DNA of 39,072 bases from Spirochaetales bacterium (lineage in GTDB: Bacteria; Spirochaetota; Spirochaetia; UBA9216), in the NCBI GenBank assembly GCA_031273605.1, contig JAISRN010000068.1:1-39072 (forward strand). Reading direction: 5' to 3'. Of the stretch, positions 32,618-39,072 are shown piece by piece. Every line of letters begins with the position of its first letter. The stretch's first letter is position 1. The position numbers were made by a program, and so were the translations under genes. Under the pieces are notes generated by a model, which was not told the origin of the DNA, ran no database searches, and worked only from the letters and a program-made list of their open reading frames with translations.

Positions 32618-33601
32618 ATGAATATTCTAATCATAGGCGGGGCGGGATATATAGGAAGTCACGTTGCCAGGGAATTTTTGGACCGAAAACATTCGGTAAC
32701 GGTCTTCGATAATCTTTCAAGCGGTTTAAGGGAGAATATTTTCGAGGGTGAAGAACATTTTGTCCTGGGGGATATTCTCAACTACAATCAATTGTTGTCC
32801 GCCATGAAAGGCGGTTTTGACGGGCTGGTACACCTTGCGGCATTTAAGGCTGCCGGGGAATCCATGATCGCACCGGAAAAATACTCCCTGAATAACATCA
32901 GCGGGACAATCAACATATTAAACGGCGCGCTTGAAACGGGTATCAAGTATGTGGTTTTTTCTTCCAGCGCCGCGGTGTACGGTGAACCCCAGTATCTGCC
33001 TATTGACGAAAAGCATCCGGCGGACCCTGAAAACTACTATGGTTTTACCAAACTGGAAATAGAGCGGATTATGCTGTGGTATGACAAGCTTAAAGGGCTT
33101 CGTTACGCCAGCCTTCGTTACTTTAACGCCGCGGGTTATGACCTCATGGGCAGGATAAGCGGCCTTGAACAAAATCCCTCCAATCTGCTGCCGGTGGTAA
33201 TGGAAACGGCAATCGGAAAGCGGAAGGAAGTGCAAATTTTCGGCAACGATTATGACACCCCAGACGGCACTTGCATCAGGGATTATATTCACGTAAGCGA
33301 TCTTGCGGCGGGCCACGTCGCGGCTCTTGAATATATCGCGGCGGCGGATAAGAGCCTTACGGTAAACCTTGGAAGCGAAGAAGGGGTTTCCGTACTGGAA
33401 ATGATCGAAACCGCCCGGCACATAACGGGGGTGGATATTCCGGCGCGTATTACCGGACGGAGGGCCGGAGATCCCGCCCGGCTCACAGCCTCCGCGCAAG
33501 CAGCAAAAAAAGTCCTTGGGTGGCAGCAGAAATATTCCGGTGTCCAAACACTGCTTGCCTCAACCTGGGAGGCATACAAGAGGAACAGGCGATCTGTATG
33601 A
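32618..33601 (+). CDS. galE: UDP-glucose 4-epimerase
   Basis: A 327-aa short-chain-dehydrogenase-type enzyme. The NAD loop is GGAGYIGSH at 7-15, the catalytic pair is Y141-x3-K145 (YYGFTK) with the Ser triad in VFSSSAAVYG, and RYFNAAG follows. It interconverts UDP-galactose and UDP-glucose. galK overlaps its stop by 4 bp. Confidence 0.96.
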   Translation: MNILIIGGAGYIGSHVAREFLDRKHSVTVFDNLSSGLRENIFEGEEHFVLGDILNYNQLLSAMKGGFDGLVHLAAFKAAGESMIAPEKYSLNNISGTINILNGALETGIKYVVFSSSAAVYGEPQYLPIDEKHPADPENYYGFTKLEIERIMLWYDKLKGLRYASLRYFNAAGYDLMGRISGLEQNPSNLLPVVMETAIGKRKEVQIFGNDYDTPDGTCIRDYIHVSDLAAGHVAALEYIAAADKSLTVNLGSEEGVSVLEMIETARHITGVDIPARITGRRAGDPARLTASAQAAKKVLGWQQKYSGVQTLLASTWEAYKRNRRSV

Positions 33602-35001
33602 ATGGGCAAGACCTGATTGCTAAAATAAACAGCCCTTCTGCGGTATCTGTTTTTAATAAGTTGTACGGCGGTAATGGAATCCTATGCTCATCCGATCCCC
33701 AAAAAGGCGAAGTTTTTTCCCTTGAAAATGTCCGTTTGCGGTATACCGCTTTGGTTAATGGTTTGATTGAAATACTTAAAGAGTATCCTGATTCTATTGA
33801 AGGCGCCTCAGAGGATGTCCGTTTATTTACTGCGGCAGGGCGGACGGAATTGGGAGGCAACCATACGGATCATAACAACGGAAAAGTATTAGCCGCTTCC
33901 ATCCAGCTTGACGCGGTTGCCGCAGTCGTTATGCGGAATGATAAAAAAGCGCTGCTGCGCTCAACCGGGTTTCCCGATGTAAAACTGGATATAACGGATC
34001 TTGCTCCAAAAAAAGAAGAAACGGGAACCACCGAATCTTTGGTGAGGGGAATAGCCGCCGAGTTTGCCGCCCGGGGCATAAGGGCAAAGGGCTTCATTGC
34101 AAACGCCGATTCAACAGTATTGAAAGGTTCCGGCCTGTCCTCATCCGCCGCGATAGAAGTGCTTCTGGGCACAATCTTTAATTGCCTTTACTCAGGCAGG
34201 CAATTTAACGAACTGCAAATTGCCCAATTCGGCCAAAAAGCTGAAAATAATTATTTTGGCAAACCATCGGGGCTTATGGATCAGGCGGCCTCCGCGTCCG
34301 GCGGGGTAATTGCCCTTGACTTTGCGGTAAAGGACAATCCGAAAGTAGAAAAGATTGACTTTGATCCTGCCCCATTTGGTTACGCCCTGTGTGTTGTGGA
34401 TACCAGGGGAAGCCACGCAGACCTTACTCCCGATTACGCGGCTATCCCCAATGAGATGCAGGGAATAGCCCGCTTTTTCGGCAAAGGGACGCTGCGTGAA
34501 ATAAATATCGGGGACATTTATTCAAATATGGAAACCATCAGGCAAAAAGCGGGGGACCGCGCCGTGCTGCGCTGCCTGCACTATTTTAATGAAAACCGGC
34601 GGGTCCAAACCATGACAGAGGTTCTTAAAAAACTGCCCGGGGAAGTCGGCTCATCAAAATCCGGCGCGTTATTTAATACCTTTCTCGGCCTGGTAAATGA
34701 ATCCGGGAATTCTTCCTGGGAGTTGCTGCAAAATGTTTTTTCACCCCGGAATCCCGCCGTACAAAGCCTAGCCCTTGCGCTGGCTCTGAGCAGGGAATTT
34801 TTTAAAACGATGAACAAAGTAGACGATGCCCCGCCCGGCGTATGCCGGGTACATGGAGGCGGTTTTGCCGGTACCATTCAGGTGTATATCAGGCAGGAAT
34901 ATCTGGAAAAATACAAATCATGGATGGAACAATTTTTTGGCGAAAAGCCGGTAACTGTTTTACGCATACGGCATACCGGCACGACGGAAATTATATTGTA
35001 G
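33598..35001 (+). CDS. galK: Galactokinase
   Basis: A GHMP-family kinase of 467 aa, longer than the usual 380-430 because of an N-terminal extension of about 75 residues before the GalK signature GRTELGGNHTDHN (81-93). The ATP loop KGSGLSSSAA (176-185) and the third motif HGGGFAGTI are present. The start MNGQDLIAKI is set by the ATGA overlap with galE. A longer frame from 33520 lies inside galE and is rejected. galT is not in the window, so the Leloir pathway must be completed from another locus. Confidence 0.94.
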   Translation: MNGQDLIAKINSPSAVSVFNKLYGGNGILCSSDPQKGEVFSLENVRLRYTALVNGLIEILKEYPDSIEGASEDVRLFTAAGRTELGGNHTDHNNGKVLAASIQLDAVAAVVMRNDKKALLRSTGFPDVKLDITDLAPKKEETGTTESLVRGIAAEFAARGIRAKGFIANADSTVLKGSGLSSSAAIEVLLGTIFNCLYSGRQFNELQIAQFGQKAENNYFGKPSGLMDQAASASGGVIALDFAVKDNPKVEKIDFDPAPFGYALCVVDTRGSHADLTPDYAAIPNEMQGIARFFGKGTLREINIGDIYSNMETIRQKAGDRAVLRCLHYFNENRRVQTMTEVLKKLPGEVGSSKSGALFNTFLGLVNESGNSSWELLQNVFSPRNPAVQSLALALALSREFFKTMNKVDDAPPGVCRVHGGGFAGTIQVYIRQEYLEKYKSWMEQFFGEKPVTVLRIRHTGTTEIIL

Positions 35002-35066
35002 GGTGAACAAAGAACTTCCGTTCAATTTCAGCCCGCAGAGCATTGGTAAATGAACTGAAAATTCCT

Positions 35067-35114
35067 GTCAATTTAAGTCAAAAAATTGACAAAAACCCGG
35101 ATTTTATGTAATAT
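35067..35114 (+). promoter_or_regulatory. Promoter and operator-like repeat of the metallolyase gene
   Basis: -35 TTGACA (35086-35091), a 17-bp spacer and -10 TAATAT (35109-35114). GTCAATTT (35067-35074) and AAATTGAC (35083-35090) form a perfect 8-bp inverted repeat that overlaps the -35, as expected for a repressor site. Confidence 0.55.
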
Positions 35115-35184
35115 TATAGTATAGCCCTATGGCTTGTTATTTTGAATTGACTCCCGGCAACGGACCTGTCTTGCGAGGATCGCC

Positions 35185-36999
35185 ATGGAACTGCTTCACC
35201 CCTCTCCCGCCTTCCCCCTGATCAACCTGGAAAAACCAAAACTCTTTAGGGAGCAATTCCCCTACGACCAGGTGCCCCGGATTCTCTTTGAGGGGGTGGA
35301 TGTTCCTCTGGACCCCGCGGAGGAATTCTTCATTACCGACACCACCTTTCGGGACGGCCAGCAGGCCAGGGCGCCCTACACCCCCAAGCAAATTCTCAAG
35401 ATTTACGAACTCCTGTCCAAACTGGGGGGGGAAAGGGGACTCATCCGCCAGGCGGAATTCTTTCTCTACTCCGACCGGGACCGGCAGGCGGTGGAACTCT
35501 GCCTGGCCCAGGGGCGGCGCTACCCTGAGATTACCAGTTGGATCAGGGCCAACAAGACGGATTTTGCCCTGGTAAAGCAATTCGGCCTCAAGGAAACGGG
35601 AATTCTCACCTCGGTTTCCGATTATCACATCTACCTGAAATTAAAAACCGACCGGAAAAAGATCATCGGAGATTACCTGGGCATCGTTCAGGGGGCGCTG
35701 AACGAGGGGATCATCCCCCGGTGCCACTTTGAGGACCTCACCCGGGCGGACATCTACGGCTTTGTCCTGCCCTTTGCGGAGCAGCTTCTGAAACTTTCCC
35801 AAAGCTATAGCCTGCCGGTGAAGATCCGCCTCTGCGATACCATGGGTTACGGCCTCACCTACCCCGGCGCCGCCCTTCCCCGGAGCATCCCCCGGCTGAT
35901 CCACGCCTTCCGCCGGGAACTGGGCTACCCTTCGGCCTGGCTGGAATGGCACGGCCACAACGACTTTCATAAAGTCCACATTAATGCCTCCTCCGCGTGG
36001 CTTTACGGGGTCAGCAGCCTCAACGCCTCCCTCCTGGGCTACGGGGAAAGGACGGGAAACCCCCCCCTGGAGGCGGCGGTGATTGAGTACCTGGGCCTAA
36101 CCGGGGATAGGGGGATCGACACCCGGGTTATCTCCGAGATTGCGGACTACTATCGCCAGGAGGTTATGGCGAATATCCCGGACAACTACCCCTTTGTGGG
36201 GGAGGATTTCAACACCACCCGGGCGGGGGTCCACGCGGACGGCCTTTTGAAGAATCCCGAAATATACACCATCTTTGATACGGAAAAGCTCCTCAACCGG
36301 CCGATCCGGGTCATGGTAACGGACAAATCCGGCTATGCGGGGATCGCCCGGTGGCTTAACGAAAACATCCCCCTGATCCGGGAAGGGAAGCGGGAGGAGA
36401 TATCCAAGCGCCATCCGGGGGTAAGTTACATCTACGACTGGGTAAACCTTCAGTACGAGCGGGGGCGAATCTCCTGCATCTCCGGGGATGAACTTATCAC
36501 CCAGGCCAAGCGTTACATCCCCTCCCTCTTTGAATCCGACTTTGACCGGGTTAGGGAGGCGGCCTCCCGGATCGCCACCCGGCTTTCCGCCCGGATAAGC
36601 CAGGCGGAGGCCCTAAAGGGCGATCTGGACAGGGAAAATGTGGAAAAATACCTGGAAAAGATCCTTAAAAAAGAAGCCTCGATTCAACTTATCGCCATCA
36701 CCAACACCGACGGCTACCGGATCGGCCAGGTTCACACCCAGCACGGAGAAAAGGCCCTGTTCCGCAACCTTCTTAACAAGAATTTCAACAAGCACGAATG
36801 GTTTTCCCAGGTTATTGCCACCGGCGAACCCTACGTTTCCGATCTTTTCTTTTCCAAATACACCAAACGGCTGATCCTAACCCTGGCCCACCCCCTTAGG
36901 GATCAGAACAATCAGATCCGGGGGGTAATTGACATTGATTTTGCCTTTGAAACCCTGGCAAAACTGATAAGCCACCTTCCCGAAGAAATTACCGAATGA
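35185..36999 (+). CDS. DRE-TIM metallolyase (isopropylmalate/homocitrate/Re-citrate synthase-like) fused to PDC/Cache-like domain
   Basis: A 604-aa fusion. The N-terminal half is an acyl-CoA-condensing DRE-TIM barrel: D52 in DTTFRDGQQ begins the metal/catalytic motif, HFEDLTRAD starts at 181, and HGHND at 256-260 supplies the H-x-H metal ligands. The motif set resembles proteins annotated as 2-isopropylmalate or homocitrate synthase that include clostridial Re-citrate synthases, so acetyl-CoA condensation is likely but the keto-acid partner is not settled. The usual LeuA regulatory domain is not seen. Instead residues about 486-604 resemble a PDC/Cache sensor domain (AITNTDGYRIGQV, WFSQVIATGEPYVSD, LAHPLRDQNNQIRGVIDIDF). 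There is no signal peptide or membrane helix, so this sensor would be cytosolic. It has its own promoter and no obvious operon partner. Confidence 0.8.
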   Translation: MELLHPSPAFPLINLEKPKLFREQFPYDQVPRILFEGVDVPLDPAEEFFITDTTFRDGQQARAPYTPKQILKIYELLSKLGGERGLIRQAEFFLYSDRDRQAVELCLAQGRRYPEITSWIRANKTDFALVKQFGLKETGILTSVSDYHIYLKLKTDRKKIIGDYLGIVQGALNEGIIPRCHFEDLTRADIYGFVLPFAEQLLKLSQSYSLPVKIRLCDTMGYGLTYPGAALPRSIPRLIHAFRRELGYPSAWLEWHGHNDFHKVHINASSAWLYGVSSLNASLLGYGERTGNPPLEAAVIEYLGLTGDRGIDTRVISEIADYYRQEVMANIPDNYPFVGEDFNTTRAGVHADGLLKNPEIYTIFDTEKLLNRPIRVMVTDKSGYAGIARWLNENIPLIREGKREEISKRHPGVSYIYDWVNLQYERGRISCISGDELITQAKRYIPSLFESDFDRVREAASRIATRLSARISQAEALKGDLDRENVEKYLEKILKKEASIQLIAITNTDGYRIGQVHTQHGEKALFRNLLNKNFNKHEWFSQVIATGEPYVSDLFFSKYTKRLILTLAHPLRDQNNQIRGVIDIDFAFETLAKLISHLPEEITE

Positions 37000-37067
37000 G
37001 CCCCCGGGGGGATAGGATATTGACTCTAAGGCCCAGGCAGGGGTATTCTTAAAAAGAGGGGTAAATT

Positions 37068-37520
37068 TTGAAATTCTCCAAGCTGATGAAGGAGAGAATC
37101 CGCCGGGTTAAGGTCCTTTTTGCGGAACTTGGTTACGAAGTCTACGAAGACAGCCTCCAGGATGACTCTTACTCCGCCGCTTTTGAACGGGACGGGGAGT
37201 TTGCCGGGGGTTTTATGATCAATGGGGAAAGCAAATTCCTGGAGATTGCCTTTGCCTTTTCTTTTTCCACATCCTTGAGTCATTTTTTGCAATCCCAATT
37301 GGAAAAAATGATTGAAATGTGCTATACTTTTGGTTGTTATCTCAGCGTTCAAAAAGAGGAAGACCTGTCTTTTTCCGTGTTTTCTAAGATTTACTTTGCC
37401 GGCCTTAACTACTATGCCCTCAAGGAAACCCTCAGGGATTTTCATAGCTGCATCGAGGCTCTTAAGGAAATCATAGACCTGAACCAGCGTGCGGGAGGAA
37501 ACAATAATGGAAACCACTAA
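37068..37520 (+). CDS. Unrecognised 150-aa protein coupled to ComFB gene
   Basis: A soluble, alpha/beta-looking protein of 150 aa, with no membrane segment and an acidic middle (EVYEDSLQDD). The layout, an N-terminal helix, a strand-rich middle and a long C-terminal helix, faintly recalls YbjN or secretion-chaperone-like folds, but I cannot assign it. The TTG start has AGAGGGG 6 nt upstream. Its 3' end overlaps the start of the ComFB gene by 14 bp, so the two proteins are probably made together and may act together. Confidence 0.7.
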   Translation: MKFSKLMKERIRRVKVLFAELGYEVYEDSLQDDSYSAAFERDGEFAGGFMINGESKFLEIAFAFSFSTSLSHFLQSQLEKMIEMCYTFGCYLSVQKEEDLSFSVFSKIYFAGLNYYALKETLRDFHSCIEALKEIIDLNQRAGGNNNGNH

Positions 37521-38238
37521 ACAGGAGTTCATCAATCAGATGGAAAAACTGGTTTTAGATACGGTGGATGATTTTGCCGACAGCCTTGAGGCCCACAACA
37601 GCCCTATCTGTACCTGCCCCCAGTGCCGCCTGGATGTTACCTGTTACGTCTTAAACAACATTCCTCCCCAGTACATCATCTCCAGCCGGGGGATGGCCCA
37701 CCTTCAGGCGGATTATCAGCTCAAGATTCAAAAAACCGCCGATGTGATTCAGATGACCAAGCAGGGTTTTGAAATTGTCTCCCGGGTTAAGCGTCCGGGA
37801 TTTGTCCACAAGGGGGAGGCCGCGGGGGAAATTATCGAAGAAAAGCCCTGCTTCAACTTTCCCCTGATCACGGGGCAGTTGTTGAATGGCCAGAATTTCG
37901 CCCCCCTCAACGAAAAGCAGGAGGTAAGCCTCCTTATTGACGGCTGGCCGGCGGAAATGTGCAACTCCAACTGGCCCAACCCCTACATCCTGGTTCCCAC
38001 CCTGCCGGGCAACTTTATGTTTCTCCCCAAGCCCTTCTTTACCGCCCAGCCGGGGGAAACCCGGACCTTCTCCCTAACCCTGCAATTAAAGGCGGAGGGT
38101 TACCATAACCTTTCCCACAATTTTACCCTGGACCTGGTTTCCGACAGCCGGGTTCTGAGCGCCCTCAAAACCAATAAAAAATACACGGTGCAGGAACTCT
38201 ACGCTTTTAAAACCGATTTTGTCGAAGAAAACCTGTAA
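37507..38238 (+). CDS. ComFB-domain protein
   Basis: A 243-aa protein. Residues about 1-90 match the ComFB family: a helical start, then CTCPQCRLDVTCYVLNNIPPQYI, with a C-x2-C pair and the LN-x2-PP-x-Y motif. ComFB proteins occur in competence loci, and some were recently proposed to bind cyclic dinucleotides (from memory). Residues about 125-240 form a separate, beta-rich, Pro-rich domain that I do not recognise. The ATG at 37507 with GGGAGG 8 nt upstream is preferred over GTG at 37489. It overlaps the previous gene by 14 bp. Confidence 0.75.
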   Translation: METTKQEFINQMEKLVLDTVDDFADSLEAHNSPICTCPQCRLDVTCYVLNNIPPQYIISSRGMAHLQADYQLKIQKTADVIQMTKQGFEIVSRVKRPGFVHKGEAAGEIIEEKPCFNFPLITGQLLNGQNFAPLNEKQEVSLLIDGWPAEMCNSNWPNPYILVPTLPGNFMFLPKPFFTAQPGETRTFSLTLQLKAEGYHNLSHNFTLDLVSDSRVLSALKTNKKYTVQELYAFKTDFVEENL

Positions 38239-38290
38239 CTCCGGGGGGCATAGCAGGGGGAGCTAAAAACCGTTATAGTTCCTTTTAAGA

Positions 38291-39072
38291 GTGATTAGAA
38301 AAACCGCCGCGACAGTTGGGGTCCTTCTCTTTCTTCTCCTCCCGGTTTCCGCCTCCCCGGAAACCCTGCCCTTGCCGGAGGAGGAAGCCCCGGCGGCTCT
38401 TTTTTCTCCGGGCCGGGACTCCCCGGATGTGGAACTTTTCCTCCAGGGCTCCTGGAAGGCCCAGGCCACCGCCTCCTTAGGCTTTGCCTATGTGTTTGGC
38501 CGGGGATTTTACCGGGAAGAGTCCTTTCCGGGAATGGCGACGGGCTTTGATTTTGTGCAGCACCCTGATCTTACCCTCTCCCTCTGGCTTTTCCGCCGCT
38601 TTTATATTGAAACCTTCTTTGCCGAAGACTGGGAGGACACCCGCTTTGTGATAGGTTACCGGGGGCGGCCGGGGGATTTTTTTCAATCCGCCCAGGGGGG
38701 AAACCGCCAGGTGGAGATGGAGAATTACTCCCTCCTGGGCTTTCCGGAAATTCCTGAAAACGGCCTGGGGCTTGCGGCCCGGTTTGCCGGGGGCTTTTCG
38801 GAACACGAGTTTCTTCTGCGCTTTGATCCCGCGGAAAGCCTGGTGGTATACTTCCAGGGGGACGCCCGGCTGTCCCAGGTTTTCCTAAACCCCGCAGGGT
38901 ATCGCCGGGGCCGGGATTTTATCCTCCCCAAGATGCCGGGGACGGTCATCGGGAACCTGGTGGTTCTCGTCGAAAAAACCAAGGACGACCCCTACCCCTC
39001 CGTGGCGGCTCCGGATGGCCGGCATTACCGCCGGGCCTCCCAGGAGGATTACCGCTGGGACGGCAGTTTAGG
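38291..39072 (+). CDS. Exported protein, 5' part (runs off window)
   Basis: An open frame of 260 codons with no stop before the window end. From the GTG at 38291, the first possible start after an in-frame stop at 38276, the product begins with a signal peptide (basic IRK, hydrophobic VGVLLFLLLP, then SASPE, cleavage likely near SAS-P). The mature part is rich in aromatic residues and alternating strands (LFLQGSWKAQATASLGFAYVF, LSLWLFRRFYIETFF), as in outer-membrane or periplasmic beta proteins of spirochaetes. No ribosome site is obvious, which leaves the start uncertain. No function is assigned. Reverse-strand readings here are shadows. Confidence 0.65.
   Translation, partial: MIRKTAATVGVLLFLLLPVSASPETLPLPEEEAPAALFSPGRDSPDVELFLQGSWKAQATASLGFAYVFGRGFYREESFPGMATGFDFVQHPDLTLSLWLFRRFYIETFFAEDWEDTRFVIGYRGRPGDFFQSAQGGNRQVEMENYSLLGFPEIPENGLGLAARFAGGFSEHEFLLRFDPAESLVVYFQGDARLSQVFLNPAGYRRGRDFILPKMPGTVIGNLVVLVEKTKDDPYPSVAAPDGRHYRRASQEDYRWDGSL

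Noticed and set aside
33520-33597. N-terminal extension of galK by 26 codons
   Set aside because: It lies wholly inside galE. The ATGA overlap at 33598 is the normal coupled start.

Overview
The window looks like a piece of a moderately GC-rich spirochaete chromosome, most like Treponema/Spirochaeta. A termite-gut treponeme is my best guess. This rests on gene content and style (hybrid kinases, a galactose-binding lipoprotein operon, a ComFB-type protein, an Rpn-family nuclease relic) and was not tested by any search. No rRNA, CRISPR array, intact IS or phage was seen. There is one tRNA, Asn-GTT.

Layout. (1) 1-2547: a DUF2804 protein and cysteine synthase, both on the minus strand. (2) 2816-8504: two convergent hybrid histidine kinases overlapping by 11 bp; the minus-strand one follows a FIST-domain sensor protein. 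(3) 8551-10568: a trans-sulfuration PLP enzyme with two overlapping Rrf2 regulators, one carrying an IscR-type three-cysteine motif. (4) 10692-16710: a glucitol-class PTS operon that carries its own EI and HPr (gutM, EIIC, EIIBC, EIIA, a SAF-domain oxidoreductase, ptsI, ptsH). (5) 17232-17968: a split Rpn/PD-(D/E)XK nuclease flanked by dispersed intergenic repeats. (6) 18061-18947: a TtcA-like tRNA thiolase and tRNA-Asn. (7) 19041-26387: a tightly packed minus-strand operon (membrane protein, chorismate mutase, methionine aminopeptidase, purB, guaB, purA, guaA) that covers both branches from IMP to AMP and GMP. (8) 26658-35001: a galactose locus, with galM and a LacI-type regulator divergent from mglBAC-galE-galK. 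(9) 35185-39072: a DRE-TIM metallolyase fused to a PDC/Cache-like sensor domain, an unknown protein coupled to a ComFB protein, and the start of an exported protein that runs off the window.

How the genes work together. The galactose block gives binding-protein import, anomer interconversion, phosphorylation and UDP-sugar epimerisation; galT is not here. The PTS operon should take up and phosphorylate a polyol, but it has no sorbitol-6-phosphate dehydrogenase. The only candidate for using the product is the SAF-domain oxidoreductase, whose family (as I recall) includes the DXR-like reductoisomerase DRL, so the real substrate may not be sorbitol.

Non-coding structure is rich. Six intergenic patches belong to a family built on ACCACGGAC-type words. 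At least two hairpins share GCAGTTCC arms and an ATCTGACA core. Several promoters sit so close to the start codon that leaderless mRNAs are expected. A C8-T-G7 tract breaks the reading frame of gutM. The items I rank highest are the metallolyase-sensor fusion, the PTS operon with its unusual oxidoreductase, the gutM tract and the two repeat families.
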